Assembly (NCBI RefSeq): GCF_000819845.1
Contig: NZ_CDCG01000010.1
Location: 1-37,057 of the forward strand
DNA from: Aeromonas enteropelogenes
GTDB lineage: Bacteria > Pseudomonadota > Gammaproteobacteria > Enterobacterales > Aeromonadaceae
DNA: 37,057 nucleotides
Direction of reading: 5' to 3'
Program-made: the position numbers and the translations under genes
Notes under the pieces: model-generated
Seen by the model: the letters and a program-made list of their open reading frames with translations, nothing else
The model's database searches: none
What the model was told of the DNA's origin: nothing
Part shown: in pieces, positions 1-8,156 of the stretch
Layout of the letters: every line of letters starts with the position of its first letter
Numbering within the stretch: position 1 is the stretch's first letter

Positions 1-8
1 TTCAATTT
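1..8 (-). rRNA. rrs: 16S rRNA, first 8 nt only (truncated by window edge)
   Basis: Read leftward, the last eight bases are AAATTGAA, which is how gammaproteobacterial 16S rRNA begins. They follow a complete rrn promoter and leader, so the gene continues outside the window. The identification rests mainly on the leader (boxA and the GTGTGGGCACTC element), because eight bases alone prove nothing. Confidence 0.8.
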
Positions 9-193
9 AAGTTTGGTTGCCTATAAAGGCGGCTCAATGAATTGCTGAATTAACTGCTGCAACTAAAAGTTGCTTTGGTCACTTCATCAGACATTGAAAA
101 TCAAAAATTGTTTTTTGATGCTCGATGCTGTGAGTGCCCACACAGATTGCTTGATTCAAATTGTTAAAGAGCGTGGCGCTTGTCGCGCTGAGG
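9..193 (-). promoter_or_regulatory. rRNA operon leader with boxA antitermination site
   Basis: On the minus strand the leader contains GCTCTTTAACA (162-172), identical to the core of enterobacterial rrn boxA, the NusB/NusE-binding element that sets up antitermination. It is followed by ATCTGTGTGGGCACTC, a second highly conserved rrn leader block, and then an AT-rich stretch before the 16S 5' end. The layout matches the E. coli rrnB leader as I remember it. A small open frame lies in this stretch on each strand, but the RNA leader explains the sequence. Confidence 0.88.
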
Positions 194-199
194 TGGCGT

Positions 200-227
200 A
201 TAATACCTTCCTCACTTCGAAAGTCAA
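200..227 (-). promoter_or_regulatory. rrn P2 promoter
   Basis: Minus strand: -35 TTGACT (222-227), 16-bp spacer, -10 TATTAT (200-205). Hexamers and spacer length match E. coli rrnB P2. Transcription would start near 193 and run into the boxA leader. Confidence 0.85.
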
Positions 228-315
228 GCGCTTGCTTTCGCTTTTCTTTCGGCGCTAGCTTCACGAGGAAGCGAGCTCATCAGGTTGGCGTGTTCCGCCG
301 TGCTGGTGAGGGCGC

Positions 316-343
316 ATTATAGGGAGGCGCGTCGCGATGACAA
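316..343 (-). promoter_or_regulatory. rrn P1 promoter with GC-rich discriminator
   Basis: Minus strand: -35 TTGTCA (338-343), 16-bp spacer, -10 TATAAT (316-321), then GCGCCC, the GC-rich discriminator that underlies ppGpp/DksA control of rRNA promoters. Both hexamers and the spacer match E. coli rrnB P1. Upstream (344-365) lie A and T tracts, including the palindrome TTTTTGCAAAAA at 348-359, which could act as an UP element. The gap 1-418 therefore holds rrn control sequence and no protein gene. Confidence 0.87.
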
Positions 344-418
344 GGGCTTTTTGCAAAAATGCGTTCGTTTGCTGAAAAAGCAGACTAAAGCCCGCTAATC
401 ACAGGTTTCCACCCGGTT

Positions 419-1597
419 TCACGCCGCTTTTTTGCTCAACTCTTCGCTTTGAGCCTGGATATAGTTGACCCAGCTGGTAGCCCGCTGCTGCCAGTTGCCC
501 TGCTGCTGCAGTTCACGGGCCAACACCAGCGCCTCGGCATACTGCTCCTTATTAAGGTGTGCTTGCACCAGCAGTGCCTTGGCCCTGTTGCCTTGCTCCC
601 CTTTCACCGACTTGATGGCCACGAGCTGGGTCATGGCGGCATCTGTTTTGCCTTGTTGCAACAGCAGCTCGGCGGCGCGCATGGCCGCCTTGGGATGAGC
701 ATGCTCACGGGCGAGCAGTTGCCAGCTGTCGACAGCCTTCGGCCACTCGCGCGCCCCTTCCCACAACTGGGCCAGCAGCTGACGGTTCTCAGCGCTTTGC
801 TTCATCTGTCCCTTCACCATGGCAGCTTCCAGCAGGCGGGCGCCGCGATAGGGCAGCCCCTGCCAGGCATAGAGACGGATCAGCTGGTTACGGGCGGCGG
901 CATCATCCATCAGCTGACGGTCGATGGCGGTTTGCAGCAGAGCCAGCGCCTGATCGCCGCGCTTGGCGGAGAGGTTGAGCGACACCGCCTGTTGCCACCA
1001 CTTGCTCTCTTTCGGCTCGTGACGGATCAGCTCTTCGGCCTGATCGGCGGCCACAGTGTAGCGCTGCAGCGCGGTGAGAGCGGAGAGGCGGATGATGGCT
1101 GCCTGCTTCTGCCAGCTCTTCTTCAACAGCTGTTCACTCTGGCTGGCCGCCTCACCGTACTGCTTGTTGTGGTAATAGAGGCCGGCCAGACGCAGGCGCA
1201 AGGCATCGTCAGCCTTGATGGCCAGCGCCGCCTTGTAGCTGGCGATGGCTCCGGACCAGTTGGATTGCTGGGCCTGGATATCACCGCGCAGTCGCAACAG
1301 CTCGAGCTGTTGCTGCACCGGCCACTCTTTATAGGCCAGCGCCTCTTCCACATAGCGGCTCGCCTGCGCGGTCTGCTGCAGGTTTGCTGCGAGCGATGCC
1401 TGCAGCTGGGCCAGCCAGGCACGTTCTACATCTGTGCCAGGCTTGAGTCCGGCCGCCTTGCCCTGGGCCTGTTGCCACTGGCCGGATTGATAGAGCTTCA
1501 TCACAGGTTCAAGCTGGCGAGAGAAGTGCGGGCTCACCTCCATCGCCAAACAAGCTTGGCTGACCAGGGCCAGCAGACAGATCCAGATCCGCAACAT
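419..1597 (-). CDS. TPR-repeat exported protein, last gene of the TonB2-type operon
   Basis: The protein has 392 aa. It starts with a short hydrophobic signal (MLRIWICLLALVSQACLA) and continues as repeated helix pairs rich in Ala, Leu and Gln with TPR spacing, for example around YQSGQWQQAQ, YHNKQYGEAA and LNKEQYAEAL. I therefore expect a periplasmic protein-protein scaffold. The ATG at 1597 was chosen because it precedes the signal peptide and lies 2 bp after the tonB stop, so translation is probably coupled. A TPR gene in this position is known from Vibrio TonB2 clusters. A Cys lies in the signal region, but the preceding residues do not form a good lipobox. Its exact role in TonB function is unknown to me. 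Confidence 0.82.
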   Translation of the reverse strand: MLRIWICLLALVSQACLAMEVSPHFSRQLEPVMKLYQSGQWQQAQGKAAGLKPGTDVERAWLAQLQASLAANLQQTAQASRYVEEALAYKEWPVQQQLELLRLRGDIQAQQSNWSGAIASYKAALAIKADDALRLRLAGLYYHNKQYGEAASQSEQLLKKSWQKQAAIIRLSALTALQRYTVAADQAEELIRHEPKESKWWQQAVSLNLSAKRGDQALALLQTAIDRQLMDDAAARNQLIRLYAWQGLPYRGARLLEAAMVKGQMKQSAENRQLLAQLWEGAREWPKAVDSWQLLAREHAHPKAAMRAAELLLQQGKTDAAMTQLVAIKSVKGEQGNRAKALLVQAHLNKEQYAEALVLARELQQQGNWQQRATSWVNYIQAQSEELSKKAA

Positions 1598-1599
1598 GG

Positions 1600-2262
1600 T
1601 TATGACTCCAGTTTGAATTTGAGCGTGATGACTTGCACCAGCTTGTCGCTGGCGCCGGGCCTTGGCTGATAGCGCCACTTGTTGATCGCCTGAATGGCCG
1701 CCCGTTCGAACTGCCGCTTTGGCTTGGCCTCGACCACTTCCACATCCTGCACCCGTCCCTCGGCATCGACGCTGAAGCGCAAGGTGACGGAGCCTTCGAT
1801 CCCCGCCTGCTGGGCACGGTAGGGATAAACAGGTTCGACTCGTTGCAGCGGCATCAGCATGTCACCGGCACCGATCCCGGCGCCCTGTTGCTGGCCATGG
1901 AAGTTGCCGCTCGCGACCGGTGTGGGGCTGGTCGCCACGCCAGGGGCTGAGACCTGTACCGCACTGAGGCTGGAGACCAGATCCAGGCTGGGTTGCACCG
2001 CAGGCAGAGGGGCTGCTGCAGGAAGAGGCAATGGGGTGGATGCCAGAGCAGCGGGAGGCTCCGGCAAGGGTTCTGGTTCCTGGGGAACGGGACGCTCGCG
2101 CACCTGCACCTCGGTCACCTCATTTTGCATGTTGATGACGATGGGCTTTTGTTCGCGCGCCATCTTCTCCCCCTTGGGGGGCTCCACCAGGGTGGCCATG
2201 AACAGCAGGATCGCCAGACTGAGGGCAACCCCCAGTCCCAGGCTCATCAGCTTGTATCTCAT
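1600..2262 (-). CDS. tonB: TonB energy transducer, TonB2-type
   Basis: TonB links the proton motive force harvested by ExbB/ExbD to outer-membrane receptors. The 220-aa protein has one N-terminal membrane anchor (about residues 7-26), a periplasmic Pro-rich spacer (about 55-100, with many Glu-Pro and Leu-Pro pairs), and a C-terminal TonB domain (about 140-220) containing RVEPVYPYRAQQAG and INKWRYQPRP. The YP motif is the segment that pairs with receptor TonB boxes. It is somewhat shorter than E. coli TonB (239 aa), as TonB2 proteins tend to be. The start overlaps the exbD stop by 4 bp, which indicates translational coupling. The receptor at 26947-29043 is a plausible client. Confidence 0.92.
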   Translation of the reverse strand: MRYKLMSLGLGVALSLAILLFMATLVEPPKGEKMAREQKPIVINMQNEVTEVQVRERPVPQEPEPLPEPPAALASTPLPLPAAAPLPAVQPSLDLVSSLSAVQVSAPGVATSPTPVASGNFHGQQQGAGIGAGDMLMPLQRVEPVYPYRAQQAGIEGSVTLRFSVDAEGRVQDVEVVEAKPKRQFERAAIQAINKWRYQPRPGASDKLVQVITLKFKLES

Positions 2263-2660
2263 TTCGGCGCCACCGCTACGGCGATGTTGGCGATGCCCGC
2301 CGCCTTGGCTTCATCCATTACCCGCACCACCTTGCCATGGGGCACCCGTTCGTCGGCCTGGATCACCAGGCTGGCATCGGGCTGCTCCGCCAATAGGCGG
2401 GCGATGCTGACCTGCACCCGCTCCACGTCGATCTGCTTGCGGTCGAGGAAAATCTGCCCCTGGGCGCCGATCGCCAACATGATGCTGGAGGATTTCTGTG
2501 CCTTGGCCTGGCTGGCCTGGGGTCTGTGCACCTCCAGCCCGGCTTCGCGCACGAAGGAGGTGGTGACAATAAAGAAGATCAGCATGATGAACACGATATC
2601 CAGCATGGGGGTCATGTCGATCTGCACTTCATCGCTCTGGCGTTTGGATTGCCGTCTCAT
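2259..2660 (-). CDS. exbD: ExbD biopolymer transport protein
   Basis: This 133-aa protein has one membrane helix (about residues 17-36) after a short basic cytoplasmic tail, then a periplasmic domain. The helix starts with MTPMLDIVFIML. Asp21 corresponds to the essential protonatable Asp25 of E. coli ExbD, so the proton path looks intact. The length is typical of the family. It overlaps exbB upstream and tonB downstream by 4 bp each. With ExbB it should form the inner-membrane motor that energises TonB. Confidence 0.94.
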   Translation of the reverse strand: MRRQSKRQSDEVQIDMTPMLDIVFIMLIFFIVTTSFVREAGLEVHRPQASQAKAQKSSSIMLAIGAQGQIFLDRKQIDVERVQVSIARLLAEQPDASLVIQADERVPHGKVVRVMDEAKAAGIANIAVAVAPK

Positions 2661-3184
2661 TGTATTTTCTCTTCTCGCAGGCCGTCCCGGGTTTTGGCCA
2701 GCGCTCGCTTGGCCTGGCTCTCGAGCCGACTGAGTAACAACACGCCGGAGAGGGCCACCACCATGCCGGCCATGGTGGGAATGGTGGCGCGGGAGATCCC
2801 GCCCGCCATGCTCTCGGGGTTAAAGCGGTTGGCCGCTGCCAACGCATCGAATACGCCTATCATGCCGGTCACTGTGCCGAGCAGACCCAGCATGGGGCAG
2901 AGCACTACCAGGGTGCGGATGAAGATCAGATGTTGGTTGAGTGCAAGCTCCGCCTGGGCCAGCCAGCGGCCGCGAATGGCCCTGGCATGCCAGCTATGGC
3001 GCTCGCTGCGCGCCTGCCAGCGAGTGAACAGCTGGTGCTGCAGTGGGCCAAAACCCAGACTGAGGTAGAGCAGCCGCTCGATCATCAGAATCCACATCAG
3101 CACCAGCAGGGCCAGAATGACCCAGAGCACGGGGCCACCACGGCCCATGAAACTCTGCAGCTGCTGCCAGATGTCGAACATCAT
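2657..3184 (-). CDS. exbB: ExbB/TolQ-family proton channel subunit
   Basis: The 175-aa protein has three hydrophobic helices: about residues 18-40, then CPMLGLLGTVTGMIGVFDAL (about 100-125), then a third after GISRATIPTMAG (about 140-165). The LLGTVTGMIG segment and the Thr in the third helix are the MotA/TolQ/ExbB hallmarks of the ion path. It is shorter than E. coli ExbB (244 aa), as in Vibrio ExbB2. It overlaps ttpC and exbD by 4 bp each. Two ExbB-type proteins in one operon (this one and TtpC) is the mark of TonB2 systems. Confidence 0.93.
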   Translation of the reverse strand: MMFDIWQQLQSFMGRGGPVLWVILALLVLMWILMIERLLYLSLGFGPLQHQLFTRWQARSERHSWHARAIRGRWLAQAELALNQHLIFIRTLVVLCPMLGLLGTVTGMIGVFDALAAANRFNPESMAGGISRATIPTMAGMVVALSGVLLLSRLESQAKRALAKTRDGLREEKIQ

Positions 3185-4488
3185 GCCGCTCGCTCCATCC
3201 CTTGCAGGTTGCTCTCGGCACGTTCTGCCAGAATGCCGGCCACCTGCTGCTCCAGCACATTGGATAGTTCGCTGAAACGGGATTGCAGCAGACTATGGGC
3301 CAGGATCAGCGGAATGGCAGCCACCAGCCCCTGCACCGTGGTGACCAGGGCCATGGAGATGCCACCGGCCATGATCTTGGGATCACCGGTACCGAACTGG
3401 GTGATGGCCTGGAAGGTACCGATCATCCCGGTCACGGTGCCGAGCAGCCCCAGCATGGGGGCGATGGCCGCGATTACCTTGACCATGCCGATGCCGCGCT
3501 CCATGCGAGGGGTCTCCTGCAGGATCGCCTCATCGAGACGCAGCTCCAGCGTTTCCATGCTCAGTTCGGGATGCTGATCCGCCACCGTCAGTACCCGGCC
3601 AAGGGCATTGTCGGCATGATATTCACCCTGCTTGAGCTGGCGACGCACCAGGGTCAGCTCGCGGGTCAGTGTCCACAGCCGTACCGCAGCGATGCCAAGG
3701 CCGGTGAGGGCCAGTAGCACGATAATGGCGCCAACCTGTCCCCCCTGCAGAACCTTCTGCCAGAAGGTAGGAGTCTGGGCCAGCATTTCGAGCAAGGTGC
3801 CATGGGAAGGATCCAACGGCAGCGCTTCTCCCTCCTGACCCTGATAAGACGCCAGCTCGGAGTGTACGCTGCCGGGCAGACCCAGCACCGGGCTCAGTCC
3901 CTCTGCGGTCGGTTGCAGGAAGCCCGTATCGCCAAACAGGGCAAAGCTGCCTAGCCGGGTCAGCGACTGCGCGCTGGCATTTCCCTGAGCGTCGAGCACC
4001 TTGCCGTTGAACTGGGCTACCCGACCCGATTCACGGATCTCCTGTAGCAAGGTCGCTGGCAACAAGGCGAGGGCGGCGCGATCCGGTACATCCTTGTCTT
4101 GTGCCATGGCTTTCAGAGGAGCAAGGCGATCCGGATATTGTCCCTGCACTGCCGATTCGGAGAGCAGCTTGACCGCCTCGCCAGCTCCCTGGCGGACAAC
4201 CGCGAAGATCTCGTTCATGTCACCGGAGGCCTGCTCCCACTGGCCGTTGAGTTCGACCAGCTGTTTTTCATTGCTGGCAAACTGGCTGGCCAGCTGCTTG
4301 CTGAGGTTCTGGGCTTCTGCCAACCTGGCACGGGCGCGATTCAATTCGCCGGAAACTGCCGCCAGATCCTGTTGTGCCTGCTGCTCGCGCACCTGTTCCT
4401 GCTGTTGCCACTCATCATTGGCAATGGCGGCATTGGTCCCGAGGGAGAGGGCGATAACAAGGGGAAACCACTTCATGGCGACTCTCAT
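3181..4488 (-). CDS. ttpC: TtpC-like protein: periplasmic coiled coil fused to a MotA/TolQ/ExbB domain
   Basis: The protein has 435 aa. Residues 1-23 form a signal peptide with a likely cut after AIA. Residues 25-95 are Gln/Glu/Ala-rich and probably coiled coil. A periplasmic region follows, then a membrane helix near 250-270. The C-terminal third is ExbB-like, with APMLGLLGTVTGMIGTFQAI and GGISMALVTTVQGLVAAIP. This layout is that of TtpC, which Vibrio TonB2 systems need in addition to ExbB2/ExbD2. The first ATG (4488) is preferred because AGGAGG lies 7 nt upstream; a second ATG at codon 5 is possible. It overlaps the upstream gene by 4 bp. Confidence 0.9.
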   Translation of the reverse strand: MRVAMKWFPLVIALSLGTNAAIANDEWQQQEQVREQQAQQDLAAVSGELNRARARLAEAQNLSKQLASQFASNEKQLVELNGQWEQASGDMNEIFAVVRQGAGEAVKLLSESAVQGQYPDRLAPLKAMAQDKDVPDRAALALLPATLLQEIRESGRVAQFNGKVLDAQGNASAQSLTRLGSFALFGDTGFLQPTAEGLSPVLGLPGSVHSELASYQGQEGEALPLDPSHGTLLEMLAQTPTFWQKVLQGGQVGAIIVLLALTGLGIAAVRLWTLTRELTLVRRQLKQGEYHADNALGRVLTVADQHPELSMETLELRLDEAILQETPRMERGIGMVKVIAAIAPMLGLLGTVTGMIGTFQAITQFGTGDPKIMAGGISMALVTTVQGLVAAIPLILAHSLLQSRFSELSNVLEQQVAGILAERAESNLQGMERAA

Positions 4489-5246
4489 GATTGGGCCTCC
4501 TGACTACGGCTGACAGACAGGGGGACATTCAACAATTGCGGTACCTTCTTGTCGGCCGCGATATCCAGGGCATCGGCAATGGGGGAGAGCCATTGACCAT
4601 CGAGGGCTTGCCACTGTTTGTTTTCGACAGACCAGCGCCAGGCCTGGCTGCGATCCGCAGTCATGGCCAGCAGGGCCACGCGGCCTACCGCCAGAACATC
4701 GATTCGGCGCGAGGCACCGTCCAGGGCGATTTCGGTGGAGTAGCTGTCCATCCGGCTGCCATATTCGGCTTCGATCTGGTAGGCCTGCAGCAGCTGGCGA
4801 AACTTCTCGGCCTCGCTCACATCGGCTCTGGCCATGGTGGCTTTCAACTGTTCGACTCGCGCCACACGCTCTTCCTTGCGCAGCGGAATATCCTCTTGCA
4901 CCAGTTGTTCCAGATCGGCCTGCATCTGCAGCATCAGTGGAATCAGACCCTGACGGGTCTCTTGTACCGCATCCAGCTGGCGGGTGAGCTTGTCCAGCTC
5001 ATTTTGCTGATCGGCCACCAGAGACTGCATGTAGCGGTTGTAGGCTTCCAGATCCCGCTGTTGCAGTTGTGCATTTTGCAGTTCCAGTCGGGCGGCGACG
5101 GCCGCATCGGCGGCTTTTTCCACCCGCTGCTGGGAGGCTTTTCCGGCAGCAATGCTGTTTTTCAGGGAGGGCGCAACCAGATCATCGGCACTGGCGGCGA
5201 AGTGAACTGTTAATGGCAACAGGGCCAAACCCCAATACTTGTGCAT
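4485..5246 (-). CDS. DUF3450-type periplasmic coiled-coil protein, first gene of the TonB2-type operon
   Basis: The 253-aa protein begins with a signal peptide (MHKYWGLALLPLTVHFAASA, cut near residue 20). A long charged, heptad-like region follows (about 30-140, rich in Gln, Leu, Glu and Ala), then a mixed C-terminal domain. Length, coiled coil and position before ttpC-exbB-exbD-tonB match the DUF3450 gene that heads Vibrio TonB2 clusters; no biochemical role is known to me. The ATG at 5246 is chosen over an in-frame upstream ATG at 5306, because only the shorter form begins with a signal peptide and the longer one would start inside the promoter and Fur box. All six genes are tightly packed and should share one transcript. 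Confidence 0.83.
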   Translation of the reverse strand: MHKYWGLALLPLTVHFAASADDLVAPSLKNSIAAGKASQQRVEKAADAAVAARLELQNAQLQQRDLEAYNRYMQSLVADQQNELDKLTRQLDAVQETRQGLIPLMLQMQADLEQLVQEDIPLRKEERVARVEQLKATMARADVSEAEKFRQLLQAYQIEAEYGSRMDSYSTEIALDGASRRIDVLAVGRVALLAMTADRSQAWRWSVENKQWQALDGQWLSPIADALDIAADKKVPQLLNVPLSVSRSQEAQS

Positions 5247-5261
5247 GATATAATTCTTAAC

Positions 5262-5280
5262 AATGATAACTATTCTCATT
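5262..5280. promoter_or_regulatory. Fur-box-like site before the TonB2-type operon
   Basis: AATGATAACTATTCTCATT resembles the 19-bp Fur box (GATAATGATAATCATTATC), with an AATGA/TCATT outer inverted repeat. It starts 16 bp upstream of the DUF3450 ATG and overlaps the proposed -10, so bound Fur would block transcription when iron is plentiful. The site lies in the 210-bp gap shared with divergent luxR and could affect both. Confidence 0.75.
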
Positions 5281-5306
5281 GTCTCAGAGAGTGGGGGCAG
5301 TATCAA
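5278..5306 (-). promoter_or_regulatory. Predicted sigma-70 promoter of the TonB2-type operon
   Basis: Minus strand: -35 TTGATA (5301-5306), 17-bp spacer, -10 GACAAT (5278-5283). Five of six and four of six bases match consensus. Placement immediately upstream of the Fur-like site fits iron repression, and the leader would be only about 25 nt. Confidence 0.5.
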
Positions 5307-5319
5307 TCAGAGGATTTCT

Positions 5320-5349
5320 TTGGCCTTCGACGGCAAAAAACAGGATAAT
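5320..5349 (+). promoter_or_regulatory. Weak candidate luxR promoter
   Basis: TTGGCC (5320-5325), an 18-bp spacer and GATAAT (5344-5349). The -10 matches five of six bases and the -35 four of six. It would leave a leader of about 100 nt before luxR that contains the inverted repeat at 5370-5386. Confidence 0.3.
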
Positions 5350-5369
5350 TTTTAAACACGCACGGAATA

Positions 5370-5386
5370 ATGGCATTGGATGCCAT
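5370..5386. repeat. Inverted repeat ATGGCA-N5-TGCCAT upstream of luxR
   Basis: A perfect 6-bp inverted repeat with a 5-bp centre, about 70 bp before the luxR start. It does not match a 20-bp lux box. It may be an operator or a leader hairpin; the sequence alone does not decide. Confidence 0.4.
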
Positions 5387-5456
5387 CTCAAAAATTATAA
5401 ATAACTAGAAAAATCTTTTCGGTCAGACGGATAGCTGGTCGAGAGAGGAGAAAGTC

Positions 5457-6233
5457 ATGCTCAACGATGCGATCTGGGAACACATAGACCAGTTCACCAA
5501 GGCCACCAAAACCAGCGACATCCAGCAACTGCTGGAGCGTTTTAGTCATCAGATGGGCTTTGATTACTTCCGGCTGCTGATTATTTTCCCCATCAGCATG
5601 CAAAAATCCCACGTGGCACTTTTCAACAACTGCCCGACCAGCTGGTTCGATGCCTACAGCGAGAATCAGTATCTGACCCAGGATCCGGTCGTCTATCTGG
5701 GATTGAAGCAGACCCAGCCGATCTTCTGGAACAAGCTGGATTGCGACTCTCCCTGGTTACCCAGTGCCAGCCGGGATGTGATGAACCTGGCGGCGGACTT
5801 CGGGGTGCGCAACGGCGTCTCCTTCCCGCTGCACACCCCGCAGGGGGAACATGGCATCCTCTCATTCATCACCAAGGACAAATCCAATTCCGACCTGATG
5901 TTTGAAAACGTTCCCCTGCTCTCTTTCTGTGCCAGTTACATCTTCAATTCGGCACTGCAATTGATCAAAAGCCGGCCGGACCTGATGAGATATCTGACCG
6001 AGCTCTCCGATCGGGAGAAGGAGTGCCTGTTCTGGGCCAGCGAGGGCAAGACCTCCTGGGAGATCGCCACCATCCTTGGTATCAGCGAGCGGACGGTCAA
6101 CTTCCACCTCACCCAGGTCACCAACAAGACCGACTCGAAGAACCGCAGCCAGGCCATCGCCAAGGGGATCACCAGCGGCATCATAGTGCCCTCACTGGAT
6201 GAGGTGACCATCACCAACCTGCGGCTGTCATGA
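5457..6233 (+). CDS. Solo LuxR-family (AhyR-like) quorum-sensing regulator
   Basis: The 258-aa protein has an N-terminal autoinducer-binding domain (about 1-170) and a C-terminal LuxR helix-turn-helix (about 182-245). The residues that bind acyl-homoserine lactone in TraR are all present at the expected spacing: Trp63, Tyr67, Asp76, Pro77, Trp91 and a Gly near 120. The DNA-binding invariants Glu187, Leu191 and Gly197 are also present. It resembles Aeromonas AhyR as I recall it, but no luxI-type synthase lies on either side, so I call it a solo receptor. GGAG lies just before the ATG. It is divergent from the Fur-linked TonB2 operon and ends in a terminator shared with convergent glmS. Ligand and targets are unknown. 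Confidence 0.88.
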   Translation: MLNDAIWEHIDQFTKATKTSDIQQLLERFSHQMGFDYFRLLIIFPISMQKSHVALFNNCPTSWFDAYSENQYLTQDPVVYLGLKQTQPIFWNKLDCDSPWLPSASRDVMNLAADFGVRNGVSFPLHTPQGEHGILSFITKDKSNSDLMFENVPLLSFCASYIFNSALQLIKSRPDLMRYLTELSDREKECLFWASEGKTSWEIATILGISERTVNFHLTQVTNKTDSKNRSQAIAKGITSGIIVPSLDEVTITNLRLS

Positions 6234-6257
6234 CGCCAGCCTGGCAACACAGCCAAT

Positions 6258-6286
6258 AAAAAAGAGCCGCATTGCGGCTCTTTTTT
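6258..6286. terminator. Bidirectional terminator between luxR and glmS
   Basis: Perfect stem AAAAAAGAGCCGC / GCGGCTCTTTTTT with a 3-nt centre (ATT). There is a T run on both strands, so it can end luxR transcripts rightward and glmS transcripts leftward. Confidence 0.93.
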
Positions 6287-6302
6287 CATTCGTGGCAATG
6301 GC

Positions 6303-8135
6303 TTATTCCACAGTCACGGATTTGGCCAAGTTACGCGGCTGATCCACGTCGGTGCCCTTGATCAGGGCCACGTAGTAGGAGAGCAGCTGCAACGGCACGG
6401 TATAGACGATGGGCGCGATCACCTCTTCCATATGGTTGAGGTTCATCACCCGCATGGTCTCGTCGCTCTTGAAGCCGGTCTCGGCATCGGCGAAGACGTA
6501 GAGGATACCGCCGCGGGCGCGCACCTCTTCCACGTTGGACTTGAGTTTCTCCAGCAGGTCGTTGTTCGGCGCCACCACTATGATGGGCATCTCGGCATCG
6601 ATCAGGGCCAGCGGACCGTGCTTGAGCTCACCGGCAGCATAGGCCTCGGCGTGGATGTAGGAGATCTCCTTGAGCTTGAGCGCCCCTTCCATGGCGATGG
6701 GGTACTGATCGCCACGGCCCAGGAACAGGCTGTGGTGCTTGTCGGCGAACTCCTCGGCCAGGGTCTCGATCTGCTTGGCGAGCGACAGGCTCTCCTTGAT
6801 GCGCTGGGGCAGCGCCTGCAGGGACTTGACCAGGGCGGCCTCGGCGGCGGCGTCCAGGTTGCCGCGGCAGCGGCCGATGGCGGCCACCAGCATCAGCAGG
6901 CCGGCCAGCTGGGTGGTGAAGGCCTTGGTGGAGGCCACCCCAATTTCTGCCCCCGCGCGGGTCATAAAGGCCAGATCCGACTCGCGCACCAGGGAGGATC
7001 CCGGCACGTTGCAGATGGCCAGCGAGCTCATGTAGCCGGAGGCCTTGGCTAGACGCAGGGCAGCCAGGGTGTCGGCGGTCTCACCGCTCTGGGAGAGGGT
7101 GATGAGCAGGCTGTTGGGACGCACCACCGACTTGCGATAGCGGAACTCGGAGGCAATCTCCACGTCGCAGGAGACGCCGGCGATAGACTCGAACCAGTAG
7201 CGGGCCACCATGCCGGAGTGGTAGGAGGTACCGCAGGCGACGATCTGGATGTGCTCGACCTTGTCGAAGATGGCACGCGCGCCGTTGCCGAAGGACTCGA
7301 CCACCACGTGATCGATGCCCAGTCGCCCGTCCAGGGTCTGGTTGATGGCGGCCGGCTGCTCGTGGATCTCCTTGAGCATGTAGTGACGGTACTCGCCCTT
7401 GTCACCGGCATCGTGGGAGATGTCGGACTCTTTCTCCTCGCGCACCACCGGCTGGCCGTCGATATCGAACACCTGCACGTCGCGGCGAGTCACCTCGGCA
7501 ACATCCCCCTCTTCCAAGAAGATGAAGCGGCGGGTCACCGGCAGCAGGGCCAGCTGGTCGGAGGCGATGAAGTTCTCGCCGATGCCGCGGCCGATCACCA
7601 GAGGGGAGCCGGAGCGGGCCACCACCAGACGGCTGTCGTCACGGGTATCCATCACCACGGTACCGTAGGCACCACGCAGCTGCTTGACCGCCTTTTGCAT
7701 GGCGGTGATCAGGTTCGGCGCCTCTTTCAGCTCATGGTGCACCAGGTGGGCGATCACCTCGGTATCGGTGTCGGAGGTGAAGACGTAGCCTAGCTCCTTC
7801 AGGCGATCGCGCAGGGGCTCGTGGTTTTCGATGATGCCGTTGTGCACCACCACTATGTGTTCGGAGACGTGGGGGTGGGCGTTGCGCTCGGAGGGCTCGC
7901 CGTGGGTCGCCCAGCGGGTATGGGCGATACCGGTGCCGCCGTGCACGGACTGTTCTTCCAGGGCCTTGGCCAGCTCGGCTACCTTGCCGAGGCGGCGTAC
8001 CCGCTGCAGGGGGTGCTGGGCGCTGAACACGGCCACCCCGGCCGAGTCGTAGCCGCGGTACTCGAGGCGGCGCAGCCCCTCGACCAGGATTTCAGCCACA
8101 TCACGCTGGGCAACAGCCCCGACGATGCCACACAT
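6303..8135 (-). CDS. glmS: Glutamine-fructose-6-phosphate aminotransferase (isomerizing)
   Basis: GlmS makes glucosamine-6-phosphate from fructose-6-phosphate and glutamine, the first committed step to UDP-GlcNAc for peptidoglycan and LPS. The 610-aa protein starts MCGIVGAV; Cys2 becomes the N-terminal nucleophile of the glutaminase domain (about 1-240). Two SIS domains follow (about 285-430 and 460-600), including CGTSYHSG and SQSGETADT. The C-terminus [13 protein letters not shown] is the conserved tail that shapes the sugar site and ammonia channel. Length equals the family norm (E. coli 609). AAGGAG precedes the ATG. It is separated by only 57 bp from glmR upstream. Unlike in E. coli, it is not in an operon with glmU. 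Confidence 0.98.
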   Translation of the reverse strand: MCGIVGAVAQRDVAEILVEGLRRLEYRGYDSAGVAVFSAQHPLQRVRRLGKVAELAKALEEQSVHGGTGIAHTRWATHGEPSERNAHPHVSEHIVVVHNGIIENHEPLRDRLKELGYVFTSDTDTEVIAHLVHHELKEAPNLITAMQKAVKQLRGAYGTVVMDTRDDSRLVVARSGSPLVIGRGIGENFIASDQLALLPVTRRFIFLEEGDVAEVTRRDVQVFDIDGQPVVREEKESDISHDAGDKGEYRHYMLKEIHEQPAAINQTLDGRLGIDHVVVESFGNGARAIFDKVEHIQIVACGTSYHSGMVARYWFESIAGVSCDVEIASEFRYRKSVVRPNSLLITLSQSGETADTLAALRLAKASGYMSSLAICNVPGSSLVRESDLAFMTRAGAEIGVASTKAFTTQLAGLLMLVAAIGRCRGNLDAAAEAALVKSLQALPQRIKESLSLAKQIETLAEEFADKHHSLFLGRGDQYPIAMEGALKLKEISYIHAEAYAAGELKHGPLALIDAEMPIIVVAPNNDLLEKLKSNVEEVRARGGILYVFADAETGFKSDETMRVMNLNHMEEVIAPIVYTVPLQLLSYYVALIKGTDVDQPRNLAKSVTVE

Positions 8136-8156
8136 AGACTTCTCCTTGAGACGTAA

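Noticed and set aside
70..264. Small open frames of about 60 codons on both strands in the rrn leader
   Set aside because: The sequence is explained by rrn P2, boxA and the conserved leader. Neither frame has a Shine-Dalgarno or recognisable product.
419..1597. Lipoprotein status of the TPR protein
   Set aside because: A Cys occurs in the signal region, but Ser-Gln-Ala before it is a poor lipobox and a normal signal-peptidase I site follows.
5306..5456. lux box upstream of luxR
   Set aside because: No 20-bp dyad of the lux-box type is present. The only palindrome has 6-bp arms with a 5-bp centre and a different sequence.
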